A stretch of 64,000 nucleotides of DNA from the NCBI RefSeq assembly GCF_002531725.1, contig NZ_NWSQ01000009.1, forward strand, positions 124,001 through 188,000, written 5' to 3'. Each line of letters begins with the position of its first letter. Within the stretch, counting starts at the first letter, position 1. The DNA is from Rhizobium sp. L43 (GTDB taxonomy: Bacteria; Pseudomonadota; Alphaproteobacteria; Rhizobiales; Rhizobiaceae). The notes under the pieces were generated by a model, which was not told where the DNA came from, searched no databases, and was given only the letters and a program-made list of their open reading frames with translations. Below, piece after piece: positions 45,419-53,309 of the stretch. The translations under genes and the position numbers were made by a program.

Positions 45419-48262
45419 TTATCCGGCTTCGCTCACCCTGAAAAGGGCGGTCTTCAGGCTGGTAATCTGGCCCTTCAGTTCATCGAGGCGCTCGCGCTCG
45501 GCCTCCACCACTTCGGGATTGGCGTTGGCGACGAACTTCTCGTTGGAGAGCTTGCCGTTGATGCGGGCGATCTCTGCCTCCATCTTGGCAATCGCTTTTT
45601 CAAGCCGAGCCTTTTCGGCGGAGAGGTCGATCAGATTGCCGAGCGGCAGGCAGATCGTGGCCTCGGCGACGACGATCTGAGCGGCGCCCTTCGGCGCATT
45701 GTCGGCCAGCGATATCGCCTCCACACGCGCAAGCCGCTTGATGGCGGCGTCGTGGCGGAACAGCCTTTCACGTGTCAGGTTGTTGGCCTTGACGACAACG
45801 AGCGGGGCTGTTGCCGACGGCGGCACGTTCATTTCGGCGCGCACCGAGCGGATGCCGGAGACGAGGTCGATCAGCCAGTTGATCTCGTCGGCTGCCGCGT
45901 CGTCGGCATAGGAAGGCGACGGCCATTCGGCATGGCAGACCAGCGTGTCGCGCTCTTTGCCCTCGCCGGCCGTATGCGCCCAGAGCTCTTCGGTCATGAA
46001 GGGCATGAAGGGATGCAGCAGCTTGTAGATCTCTTCGAGAATATAGGCGCTGCAGGCCTGGGCCTCAGCCTTGGCGCCTTCATCCTCACCGTTGAAGACC
46101 GGCTTCAGGAGCTCGAGATACCAGTCGCAGACCTCGTTCCAGACGAAGCGATAGAGCGCGCCGGCAGCATCGTTGAAGCGGAAGGCTTCGAGCGCTTCCG
46201 TAACGTCACGTTCCGTACGGGCAAGCTCCGTCAGTATCCAGCGGTTGATGGTGAGTTCTGCAGCTTCAGGAACGAAATGCGGATCGCTCTTGGCGCCGTT
46301 CATCTCGGCGAAGCGCGTAGCGTTCCAGAGCTTGGTTCCGAAATTGCGGTAGCCGGCAATGCGGGCCGGATCGAGCTTCACGTCGCGGCCCTGCGCCGCC
46401 ATGATCGCCAGGGTGAAACGCAGCGCGTCGGCGCCATATTCGTCGATCAGTTCCAAGGGATCGATGACGTTGCCTTTCGACTTCGACATCTTCTGCCCAT
46501 TCTTATCGCGCACCAGCGCGTGAATGTAGATCGTATGGAAGGGCTCGACCGGATCGCCATTCTCATCCTTCATGAAATGCAGGCCCATCTGCATCATGCG
46601 AACAACCCAGAAGGGGATGATATCAAAACCGGTGACGAGAACGTTGGTCGGGTAATAACGTGCAAGTTCCGGCGTTTCATCCGGCCAGCCGAGTGTCGAG
46701 AAGGGCCAGAGCGCCGAGGAGAACCATGTGTCGAGCACGTCCTCGTCACGCGTCAGGATCTCGCCCGGCTTGAAGTTTTCCAGCAGGTCCTCGACATAGG
46801 CCTTCATCGGCCCCTCATGCGAGAGGTAATGCTGGATCGCCGCCTGCAGCGCCTCTTCCTCGGTCTTTTCGACGAAGACCTGGCCGTCAGGCCCGTACCA
46901 GGCGGGGATCTGGTGGCCCCACCAGAGCTGCCGGGAAATACACCAGGGCTCGATGTTCTCCAGCCAGTTGAAATAGGTGTTTTCCCAGTTCCTGGGGATA
47001 AACCTTGCCCTTCCCTCGCGCACGGATTCCAGCGCGGGTTGTCCCAACGTCTTGTTGTCGACAAACCATTGTTCCGTCAGCCGCGGTTCGATCGGCACCC
47101 CGCCGCGGTCGCCATGCGGGACCATGTGCTTGTGCGGCTCGATCTTGTCGAGGAGGCCGGCCTCCTCGAAAATCTCGACGATGACCTTGCGTGCATAGAA
47201 ACGGTCCTGCCCTTCCAGACGGTCCCAGGCGCCATGGAGTGCTGCCGGATTGTCGAGACCTTCGAGGAAGTCCTCGTTCTCCTTGATAGCAATAGTGCCA
47301 TCGACGTTCATGACGTTGATGGCACGCAGCTTCGCCCGCTTGCCGACCTCGAAGTCGTTGAAGTCATGTGCCGGCGTGATCTTGACGGCGCCGGAGCCAG
47401 CCGTCGGATCGGCGTAGCTGTCAGTAACGATCGGAATGCGGCGGCCGACGATCGGCAGGATGACGTGCTTGCCGACGATCGGCTTATAACGCTCATCCTC
47501 AGGATTCACGGCAATGCCGGTATCGCCCAGCATCGTCTCCGGCCGTGTCGTCGCGACGACGATATAGTCACGCGTCTCGAATTCGGTCGGCTTGCCTTCC
47601 TCGTCGAAGGCAATCGGATATTGATAGGTGACACCAGGCTCGAGCGGGTAGCGGAGATGCCAGAGATGCCCCTTCACCTCCTGCTGTTCGACCTCCATGT
47701 CGGAGATGGCAGTCAGGAGTTTGGGGTCCCAATTGACGAGGCGCTTGTCCTTGTAAATCAGGCCTTCCTTGTAGAGCGTGACGAATACTTCGAGAACGGC
47801 CTTCGACAGGCCTTCGTCCATGGTGAAGCGTTCACGCGACCAGTCGCATGATGCACCCAGGCGCTTCAGCTGGTTGAAGATCAGCCCGCCCGATTCGGCC
47901 TTCCACTCCCAAATCTTGTCGATGAAGGCGTCGCGGCCCATCTCGCGGCGGCCCGCCAGCTGCTGTTCCATCAGCTTGCGCTCGACGACCATCTGCGTGG
48001 CGATGCCGGCATGGTCCATGCCCGGCTGCCAGAGCACGTCCTTGCCGCGCATGCGCTCGAAGCGGACCAGTATGTCCTGCAGCGTGTTGTTCAGCGCGTG
48101 GCCCATGTGCAGCGAGCCGGTGACATTCGGCGGCGGGATCACGATGGTGAAGGTCTCGGCCCCGGGCCTGGCGTTCGCGCCGGCGCGGAAGGCGTCCGCG
48201 TCATCCCATTTGGCGGCGATTTTCGGTTCGACGGCAGCAGAATCATAGGTCTTGTCGAGCAT
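45419..48262 (-). CDS. valS: valyl-tRNA synthetase
   Basis: Class I synthetase charging tRNA(Val), with editing of threonine. The 947-residue protein (start MLDKTYDSAAVEPKIAAKWD) has the HIGH-type motif PPNVTGSLHMGHALNNT near residue 45, the editing domain (GDTGIAVNPEDERYKPIVGKHVILP), the KMSKS motif KMSKSKGNVIDP near residue 560, the anticodon-binding domain and the C-terminal coiled coil (LSAEKARLEKAIAKMEAEIARINGKLSNEKF). It follows popZ as in many alphaproteobacteria, but a terminator lies between them. Confidence 0.96.
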   Translation of the reverse strand: MLDKTYDSAAVEPKIAAKWDDADAFRAGANARPGAETFTIVIPPPNVTGSLHMGHALNNTLQDILVRFERMRGKDVLWQPGMDHAGIATQMVVERKLMEQQLAGRREMGRDAFIDKIWEWKAESGGLIFNQLKRLGASCDWSRERFTMDEGLSKAVLEVFVTLYKEGLIYKDKRLVNWDPKLLTAISDMEVEQQEVKGHLWHLRYPLEPGVTYQYPIAFDEEGKPTEFETRDYIVVATTRPETMLGDTGIAVNPEDERYKPIVGKHVILPIVGRRIPIVTDSYADPTAGSGAVKITPAHDFNDFEVGKRAKLRAINVMNVDGTIAIKENEDFLEGLDNPAALHGAWDRLEGQDRFYARKVIVEIFEEAGLLDKIEPHKHMVPHGDRGGVPIEPRLTEQWFVDNKTLGQPALESVREGRARFIPRNWENTYFNWLENIEPWCISRQLWWGHQIPAWYGPDGQVFVEKTEEEALQAAIQHYLSHEGPMKAYVEDLLENFKPGEILTRDEDVLDTWFSSALWPFSTLGWPDETPELARYYPTNVLVTGFDIIPFWVVRMMQMGLHFMKDENGDPVEPFHTIYIHALVRDKNGQKMSKSKGNVIDPLELIDEYGADALRFTLAIMAAQGRDVKLDPARIAGYRNFGTKLWNATRFAEMNGAKSDPHFVPEAAELTINRWILTELARTERDVTEALEAFRFNDAAGALYRFVWNEVCDWYLELLKPVFNGEDEGAKAEAQACSAYILEEIYKLLHPFMPFMTEELWAHTAGEGKERDTLVCHAEWPSPSYADDAAADEINWLIDLVSGIRSVRAEMNVPPSATAPLVVVKANNLTRERLFRHDAAIKRLARVEAISLADNAPKGAAQIVVAEATICLPLGNLIDLSAEKARLEKAIAKMEAEIARINGKLSNEKFVANANPEVVEAERERLDELKGQITSLKTALFRVSEAG

Positions 48263-48328
48263 TTTCTGACCAATTTCGAGGTTCGAGGGTGGCGTTTGTA
48301 AATAGGATGGCCACGGCCAAGTCAATAA

Positions 48329-48359
48329 AAAAGCCGCCCCGGAGACCGGAGCGGCTTTT
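48329..48359 (-). terminator. terminator between popZ and valS
   Basis: A stem with one mismatch (48329-48342 and 48346-48359) 20 bases after the popZ stop, followed on the minus strand by TTTTATTG. Confidence 0.8.
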
Positions 48360-48378
48360 CGACGAAAAAGCAATCCGA

Positions 48379-49272
48379 TCAGCGGCGCGGGCCGCGCGCC
48401 ACGCGCTCGATTTCCTCGCGCACCAGCCGCTCGACCAGTGTCGGCAGATTATCATCAAGCCATTCGCGCAGCATCGGGCGCAGCATATCCTCGGCGATCT
48501 CGTCCAGCGAGCGGCGCTCGGCCCCGTCGATCGCGGCGGCGAGCTCCTCGAATGAGCGGCTGATCTGCAGGCCGGCATCCGCCGAAAGCAGCGTCGGCTG
48601 GACCTCGTCCATCACGCTCGGCAGGAAACGCTCGGCCGAGGACTGAGCCGCTTCAAAAGCCGGCGGCGCCGTTTCGATAGCAGGCGCCGGCTCGGCGACG
48701 AGCACCTCAGGCGCTTCCATCAGCACCGGCTCGGCCGGCTGCTGGATCGGAGCATGCTGAACAGGCGCTGCGGCGGGGAAAACAGGCTGTGCCTGATGCG
48801 GTTGGGTTTGCGGTTGCGGTGCCGCGGCGCGCGGCGGCTCCGGTATTGCGGCCGGCTGCGGTTCGGGCTGGCGGAAGCCGCTCGGAATTTCACGCAGCGC
48901 CTGACCGGCCTGCACGGCGCTGCGCTCGGAGGCGGCGCGCACGCGGGCGGCGACATCGGCAAGCGACAGGGCGCGGGCCGGCACTTCTGCTTCGGGCGCG
49001 GTGCCGGCCGAATTGGCGGCGACGAAACGCGGGTCGGAGGAGCGTGGATCGGAGGAGCGCAGGGCCGGCTCGGGGAACTCCACGCCGGCATAGGTGTCAT
49101 CCACCGTCAGATGGATCTCGGAGCCGTTCTCATCCTCGTCGGCGCCGTAGACCGGCGGCAGGGATGCGGAAATCGCCTTGCCGGCGCCGGGCTCATTGCT
49201 TTCAATGATCTGGCGGATGGAGGCCAGAATTTCTTCCATGGACGGTTCACGCGCTACGCTTGGCTGAGCCAT
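48379..49272 (-). CDS. popZ: polar organizing protein PopZ (DUF2497)
   Basis: Forms a polymeric hub at a cell pole that anchors chromosome origins and signalling proteins. The 297-residue protein has the conserved N-terminal helix VAREPSMEEILASIRQIIE (about 6-24), a long Pro/Ala/Glu-rich acidic middle (about 90-210) and the conserved C-terminal helices SFEELAAAIDGAERRSLDEIAEDMLRPMLREWLDDNLPTLVERLVREEIERV, exactly the PopZ layout of Caulobacter. Longer than Caulobacter PopZ (177 residues), as is common in Rhizobiales. Two GANTC sites lie upstream. Confidence 0.92.
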   Translation of the reverse strand: MAQPSVAREPSMEEILASIRQIIESNEPGAGKAISASLPPVYGADEDENGSEIHLTVDDTYAGVEFPEPALRSSDPRSSDPRFVAANSAGTAPEAEVPARALSLADVAARVRAASERSAVQAGQALREIPSGFRQPEPQPAAIPEPPRAAAPQPQTQPHQAQPVFPAAAPVQHAPIQQPAEPVLMEAPEVLVAEPAPAIETAPPAFEAAQSSAERFLPSVMDEVQPTLLSADAGLQISRSFEELAAAIDGAERRSLDEIAEDMLRPMLREWLDDNLPTLVERLVREEIERVARGPRR

Positions 49273-49473
49273 TTCAATCCCCGTTATCCAAAAACAACGA
49301 CCGGATGATGTGGAGCGTTCACCCGAATCACCACGACCTTAGAATACCCCAGCCATGAAAAAAATCATCGCGAATCAAATGAATGCGGCCATGCACAGTT
49401 TTGTTACCTGATGTTTGCGGCATGGCGGCATCAGGATAAATCACGTTTGTGAAGGCTCTCCTGCGGCCCTGAC

Positions 49474-49502
49474 AAAAAAAAACGGGCGCCGATGGCGCCC
49501 GT
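49474..49502 (-). terminator. Rho-independent terminator of the second pcm-like gene
   Basis: A perfect 9-bp stem ACGGGCGCC/GGCGCCCGT (49482-49490, 49494-49502), 27 bases after the stop, followed on the minus strand by eight T. Confidence 0.9.
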
Positions 49503-49528
49503 CGCTGAAAGCATCGATACAATCGGCC

Positions 49529-50194
49529 TCAGAAAACGAATTCGCGCGCCTTGGCGAAACCCGGCAGCGGCTTGACCGAAGCATTAAAAAAGACGTTTTC
49601 CGAAACGGCGCCGCGCTCGGCGACGAACACCTTGGCGCGGGCGGCATTACCGTAACCTTCGACCGTGATCAGACGGCCGCCGTCGCGCAATTGACCGAGA
49701 AGAGCTGCCGGAACCTCCTCGACTGCGCCGTTGACGAAGATCAGATCGTAGGGAGCGCCGGCGGCGTAACCCTTTTCGAGCGGCCCGGTCACGACCTCGA
49801 CCTTGGCATAGTCGGCAAGCCTCGCCTTCGCTTCGGCGGCGAGCACCTCGTCGCATTCGAGCGCGATGACGGAGCCGGCAATGATCGACAGCAGCGCTGA
49901 TGTGTAACCAGTGCCGCAACCGACTTCGAGGACAAAATCATCCTTGGTGATCTCAGCCAGCTGCAGCAGCTTGGCGAGCGGCGACGCCTCCATCAGGAAT
50001 CGGGCCGGCTTCCCGGGTGCGGCAGCCGATATCTCGACATCGTTGTCGATGTAAGCCAGCAGCTTTGCCTTCTCCGGCACGAATGCCTCACGCGGCACCG
50101 TGAGAAGCGCCGTCAGCACGGAATGCGAGGTAACGTCCGTCGTGCGAACCTGGGTGTCGACCATCTTTGCGCGCGCTGCTTCGAAATCCATCAT
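49529..50194 (-). CDS. protein-L-isoaspartate O-methyltransferase family protein (second copy)
   Basis: A 221-residue SAM methyltransferase of the Pcm family. It starts MMDFEAARAKMVDTQVRTTDVTSH (either Met possible) and has the SAM site FVLEVGCGTGYTSALLSIIAGS near residue 88 and YDLIFVNGAVEEVP. The N-terminal FEAARAKMVDTQVR is typical of a separate alphaproteobacterial subfamily distinct from true Pcm; the characteristic Pcm segment before motif I is altered (NDVEISAAAPGKPARFLMEA). Its substrate is therefore less certain. Monocistronic, ending in a strong terminator before popZ. Confidence 0.85.
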   Translation of the reverse strand: MMDFEAARAKMVDTQVRTTDVTSHSVLTALLTVPREAFVPEKAKLLAYIDNDVEISAAAPGKPARFLMEASPLAKLLQLAEITKDDFVLEVGCGTGYTSALLSIIAGSVIALECDEVLAAEAKARLADYAKVEVVTGPLEKGYAAGAPYDLIFVNGAVEEVPAALLGQLRDGGRLITVEGYGNAARAKVFVAERGAVSENVFFNASVKPLPGFAKAREFVF

Positions 50195-50401
50195 GTCCTC
50201 TCGCTCTTTGAAAAGCGGTTCCTGTCCCTCGTCTCTTAATCCCCGCCACGAATGCTTTCAAGGCTTGGCAGCCGTCGGCGAAAAGAATCCGGCAGGCGCC
50301 TCTTCCGCGCCACAGCGGAGACGCGGCGCTGCAGCTCAAGCGTGGAATCCCCTGCCCCTTCATGTTATGATCTGCAGCGGAGGAAATAGGAGGAGCAGGC
50401 C

Positions 50402-50509
50402 ATGTCTGCGATTTTCGAATATTTCACGCTGTTCGACCTCTTCATCGTCGCAGCGCTCATCGGCATATTCTGCTGCGGGCTGCTGGACGGCGAAACGCAC
50501 CTGAAGTGA
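50402..50509 (+). CDS. 35-residue membrane microprotein
   Basis: MSAIFEYFTLFDLFIVAALI then GIFCCGLLDGETHLK. An excellent ribosome binding site (AGGAGGAGC) lies 6-7 bases before the ATG. A single transmembrane helix covers residues 8-27, with a Cys-Cys pair at its end. It is too short for automatic gene finders. No family recognised. The surrounding 500 bases hold no other gene, so it probably has its own promoter. Confidence 0.65.
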   Translation: MSAIFEYFTLFDLFIVAALIGIFCCGLLDGETHLK

Positions 50510-50696
50510 CAGGGCGCTGAAGCGCGCTCAAAAACAGTCCCTGCATGGCGCCTGCGGCAATATCATGCCGGCGGACGCAGGTTGATCTCCGCTCGGTTCC
50601 TTTGAAATAACAACGCGATTGCCGGCCGCGCCTCAGGCGCGATGCCGCGTCGCTGAACCAGCCGCAATCAGACAGTCTATATCACGTGGAATTTTT

Positions 50697-50770
50697 TGGA
50701 GGCCTCGCCCGGAATTGAACCGGGGTACAAGGATTTGCAGTCCTCTGCGTCACCACTCCGCCACGAGGCC
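50697..50770 (-). tRNA. tRNA-Cys (anticodon GCA)
   Basis: A 74-base tRNA on the minus strand: acceptor GGCCTCG/CGAGGCC, discriminator T, encoded CCA, anticodon loop CTGCAAA giving GCA, T-loop GTTCAATTC. All arms pair. Confidence 0.96.
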
Positions 50771-50800
50771 TCACGCGCTCGTTATCTGAGCCGTGGCGAG

Positions 50801-50829
50801 CGTTTAGAATGATCGTAAGGAAATCGCAA
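50801..50829 (-). promoter_or_regulatory. candidate promoter of tRNA-Cys
   Basis: On the minus strand TTGCGA (50824-50829), 17 bases, TAAACG (50801-50806), about 30 bases before the tRNA. Position and spacing fit a sigma70-type promoter. Confidence 0.5.
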
Positions 50830-51028
50830 GGGGGCATTTCGGAAAAACGCCATTCCGCTGCTGCCGAAAAGGCCATTTTCCCATCCCGGAACGGCACCGG
50901 CGCAGGCTGGAATTCCCATGACCGGGAATGCCCTATTCCCTGCCAATGATTGCCTTTGAAACAAATTGTCAGCTTGACGATCGTCCGCCAGGCCTCATAT
51001 TGCCACCGGGAGGGTGATAGGAGCTGCA

Positions 51029-51364
51029 ATGAATTGGGCCGCCCTCAAATCGAAGCACGTGCGTGCGGCATACAATGCCGAGAGCCGGGATCTCCATGTA
51101 AAGTTTCCGGGTTCTCCACCGGTGAAACATGCCGACATTCCGCCGCACGTCTACCAGAACCTGCTGGAAACAAGCGATCCGGACTTCTATTACAAATATT
51201 ATATCGCGCCGTCCCGCGTATCAGCGGGCCCCGGACATGCGGTTTCCCTGTCCTACGCAATGAAGCTCGTCTTCATCCTTGCCGCCTGCAGCCTGTTGAT
51301 GGCAACCAGCCTTGATCCGGACCATGGCGGCATTTTCGAGGAAAGCGAACTCAGGTCGCATTAG
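51029..51364 (+). CDS. KTSC-like domain protein with C-terminal membrane helix
   Basis: A 111-residue protein (MNWAALKSKHVRAAYNAESR...) preceded by TAGGAGC. The N-terminal part, VRAAYNAESRDLHVKFPGSPPVKHADIPPHVYQNLLETSDPDFYYKYYIAP, resembles the KTSC domain (a small domain first noted at the C-terminus of some lysyl-tRNA synthetases). A hydrophobic helix follows near residues 77-95 (AMKLVFILAACSLLMAT). Function unknown; stands alone. The KTSC assignment is from pattern only. Confidence 0.65.
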   Translation: MNWAALKSKHVRAAYNAESRDLHVKFPGSPPVKHADIPPHVYQNLLETSDPDFYYKYYIAPSRVSAGPGHAVSLSYAMKLVFILAACSLLMATSLDPDHGGIFEESELRSH

Positions 51365-51379
51365 ACTGGACCGGCTCAA

Positions 51380-51679
51380 TCACAGAGCGGCAATGCGGCT
51401 GGATGCAGCGTCGAAATTGTCGCTTCTGTTCTGATTGCGGAAGCGGCGGTCGTCCCGGCCGCGGTCGTTGCCGCCATCACGCTCGTTCCGGCCGTTGAAA
51501 TTGCGATAGTTGCGAGGCCCGTTATAGCTGCCGCCTTGGCCGTGGTCGACCATGCAGCCTTCGGGACGGCGGCAAATGCCGCGAGCGTCAAAACCGCGGC
51601 TGTCGACAGCTTGAGCCGCGGCGGGAACGCCGGAGAGAATCGTCGCCGCCGACAGGGCGATAACAAACAACGCCTTCAT
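51380..51679 (-). CDS. small secreted Asn/Arg/Gly-rich protein
   Basis: A 99-residue protein starting MKALFVIALSAATILSGVPAAAQAVDSRG with a clean signal peptide cleaved after AAAQA (about residue 23). The mature part contains two Cys in RGICRRPEGCM and then a disordered repeat-like stretch rich in N, R, G and D (GPRNYRNFNGRNERDGGNDRGRDDRRFRNQNRSDN). No family recognised. The longer open frame upstream is not used because it would bury the signal peptide. Confidence 0.7.
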   Translation of the reverse strand: MKALFVIALSAATILSGVPAAAQAVDSRGFDARGICRRPEGCMVDHGQGGSYNGPRNYRNFNGRNERDGGNDRGRDDRRFRNQNRSDNFDAASSRIAAL

Positions 51680-51782
51680 TTTCTCACCTGGACCATTGTG
51701 ACGCATTTTTCGCGTTTTACATTCCATAAACCACGAATGCGAAAAGCGCTCCACCGTTCCATGAACACCTCGGGGGTCGCCG

Positions 51783-52100
51783 TCAGCCGGCCGGTTTCCC
51801 CCGCCTGTGCCACCAGACCGCCAGCCGCCGCCGAAGCCGGCGCGCGACAGGCAGATCGTGCGAAAGCACGAGCAAGCCGAGCGGCAGCATCCAGAAGCCC
51901 AGGATCGGCAGGAAGCCCAGGAATCCACAGAGAATGAGGGCCACGCCGATCGCCATCCGCGCGATGCGCGAGCGCGGCATGCCGATGCTGAAGGCGCCGA
52001 GCATAAGCCTGCCGCTGGCGTGATCGATACCGAAGCGCCCTGCCCGCTTCCCGGGCTTTTCGCCGCTTCTCATCTCTTCGCGATCATTCCCGTTCGTCAT
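51783..52100 (-). CDS. small membrane protein with Arg-rich C-terminus
   Basis: A 105-residue protein; residues 1-40 are polar, 44-82 form one or two hydrophobic helices (MAIGVALILCGFLGFLPILGFWMLPLGLLVLS), and the end is Arg-rich (VARRLRRRLAVWWHRRGKPAG). The pattern HDLPVARRLRRRLAVWW is one I have seen in conserved rhizobial hypotheticals, but no function is known. It overlaps no other gene and is followed by the secreted small protein. Confidence 0.7.
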   Translation of the reverse strand: MTNGNDREEMRSGEKPGKRAGRFGIDHASGRLMLGAFSIGMPRSRIARMAIGVALILCGFLGFLPILGFWMLPLGLLVLSHDLPVARRLRRRLAVWWHRRGKPAG

Positions 52101-52162
52101 TCCCCAGAGATGGGCACAGACACCCCAAATACAAGTTCATTTCATTTTTTTGAAAAAACTGC

Positions 52163-52191
52163 TTGGCAAATCGGGAAAGCATTTGTATTAG
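52163..52191 (+). promoter_or_regulatory. candidate promoter of tRNA-Asn
   Basis: TTGGCA (52163-52168), 17 bases, TATTAG (52186-52191), about 27 bases before the tRNA start. Good fit to a sigma70-type promoter. Confidence 0.55.
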
Positions 52192-52217
52192 CCCACTCAC
52201 ACCGCGCCAAGCAGTGA

Positions 52218-52292
52218 TCCCTGGTAGCTCAGCGGTAGAGCATTCGACTGTTAATCGACAGGTCGCCGGTTCGAATCCGGCCCGGGGAGCCA
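52218..52292 (+). tRNA. tRNA-Asn (anticodon GTT)
   Basis: A 75-base tRNA: acceptor TCCCTGG/CCGGGGA, G discriminator with encoded CCA, anticodon loop CTGTTAA giving GTT, T-loop GTTCGAATC. All arms pair. Confidence 0.96.
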
Positions 52293-52304
52293 TTTTCAAG
52301 CGAG

Positions 52305-52342
52305 CGCCTGTTTCGTTGATAAATCCGAAAGCAGGCGTTTTC
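52305..52342 (+). terminator. terminator of tRNA-Asn
   Basis: A stem CGCCTG-TTTCG / CGAAA-G-CAGGCG (52305-52315, 52326-52337) followed by TTTTC, 13 bases after the tRNA. Confidence 0.75.
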
Positions 52343-52511
52343 TTCCTTCCTTTCTCCCGCTTTTGAAACCGATTTTTGCCGTTGGCTGGTTCTAGCCAGA
52401 AATCGGTAGCCCCGTAATCCTTGCCATAATTCACAAGCCGCCTACACTTGGCTCATGAAATCAGATTGCTGGCGACCACGGATGAACTGGCGCTTTGCTG
52501 ATGATGATTGA
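52343..52511. other. spacer with cruciform-like palindrome
   Basis: No gene supported. An 8-bp inverted repeat ACCGATTT/AAATCGGT (about 52367-52408) encloses a smaller one (TGGCT/AGCCA). The region ends in a strong terminator-like hairpin, which could indicate a small RNA on the plus strand. Confidence 0.4.
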
Positions 52512-52545
52512 AAAAGGTCGGCGCGCACTCTCGCGCCGACCTTTT
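52512..52545. terminator. strong bidirectional terminator hairpin
   Basis: A perfect 14-bp stem AAAAGGTCGGCGCG/CGCGCCGACCTTTT (52512-52525, 52532-52545). On the minus strand it could end the small lipoprotein transcript 255 bases away; on the plus strand no gene is known to use it. Confidence 0.8.
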
Positions 52546-52800
52546 GTCTTCTTTGCGTCCAGAAAGGCTCCGGGGTGACCTGAGCCGGTGCAAAGTCCTG
52601 CGCCCCCGACAACCTTTGCGTTGACGATCGGATGATATACAGACTGCGGCAGGACGCGACTGCCATTAACTTAAGAATGGGGTCGGGCGACAGATTGACG
52701 TCACGTCGCTGCCACGAGATCACGTGGCCGTTCTGTCTTGAAGCGGCTGCCTGACGGATCGAGGCGTTGCCATTCTGTCCGGACAGGAGCCGACACGCCC
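52546..52800. other. non-coding spacer
   Basis: No coding region supported. A minus-strand open frame across it lacks a good start and overlaps the lipoprotein gene. Several short palindromes are present (for example CCACG/CGTGG near 52711-52726). Confidence 0.4.
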
Positions 52801-52980
52801 CTAATAGCTGCACGAACGACCCTCGCGGGGGCGGAAGCCATCCGCACAGGCTGGATTCATCGAATCTCCCGGCTCATATCCCGATGCCGAGCCATATGAA
52901 TTCGGCGGTGTCGAGCAGGCCGAGGTCAAGGCGGCAAGGCTGATTGCTCCGGCTGCTAGAAATGCCCGAAATCTGTTCAT
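52801..52980 (-). CDS. small lipoprotein
   Basis: A 59-residue protein, MNRFRAFLAAGAISLAALTS followed by ACSTPPNSYGSASGYEPGDSMNPACADGFRPREGRSCSY. It has a type II signal peptide with lipobox LTSAC (Cys22), and three more cysteines in the short mature part. GGAGAG precedes the ATG. Upstream on the minus strand TTAACG-17 bases-TATATC could be its promoter. Family unknown. Confidence 0.72.
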   Translation of the reverse strand: MNRFRAFLAAGAISLAALTSACSTPPNSYGSASGYEPGDSMNPACADGFRPREGRSCSY

Positions 52981-53152
52981 CAATGCTCTCCAGTTTACGC
53001 CGGGAATGATGAGAGCCTCTGCTCTCTCCTCCCGGATCGCCCTTCAACCAAGGATATAGGCGCGCTCCCCGCTGGCGTTAACTCCGGGCGCGCAAGATTT
53101 TCGTCGATCTCCATAAGCTCCGCATGAAGATCGTCGACGAGTAAGCCGGCCG

Positions 53153-53177
53153 GGAACAAAGACCGTGGTTAAAAGTT
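53153..53177 (+). promoter_or_regulatory. candidate EcfG/RpoE2-type general stress promoter
   Basis: GGAAC (53153-53157), 18 bases, TT (53176-53177) within AAAAGTT, matching the GGAAC-N18/19-TT pattern of the RpoE2 regulon in Sinorhizobium. It lies 45 bases upstream of the 25-residue protein gene and would drive it and the following membrane gene. Confidence 0.6.
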
Positions 53178-53222
53178 GAGTGGCATCAACAACGTAACGT
53201 CAGCCCTGACAGGAGGTCTCTC

Positions 53223-53300
53223 ATGGGTCGCGGTATTCTACTTTGGCTGCTCGGTGTTCCACTGCCGATCATCATTCTTCTTGCTCTGTTTATGCGATAG
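53223..53300 (+). CDS. 25-residue hydrophobic microprotein
   Basis: MGRGILLWLLGVPLPIIILL followed by ALFMR. The strong ribosome site AGGAGG lies 7 bases before the ATG. The chain is a single membrane helix with basic ends. I recall near-identical tiny proteins in many Rhizobiales, of unknown role. It starts behind a candidate stress promoter and is nine bases before the 303-residue membrane gene, so the two are probably an operon. Confidence 0.75.
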   Translation: MGRGILLWLLGVPLPIIILLALFMR

Positions 53301-53309
53301 GAACAGATC

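Noticed and set aside
45752..47851. 699-residue open frame on the plus strand
   Set aside because: Shadow of valS on the opposite strand.
52218..52545. tRNA-Asn as an integration site of a genomic island
   Set aside because: No integrase, no repeat of the tRNA 3' end within the window and no change of composition that would mark an island.
52442..52813. 123-residue minus-strand open frame
   Set aside because: It overlaps the lipoprotein gene and contains a strong terminator hairpin, which is unlikely inside a gene.
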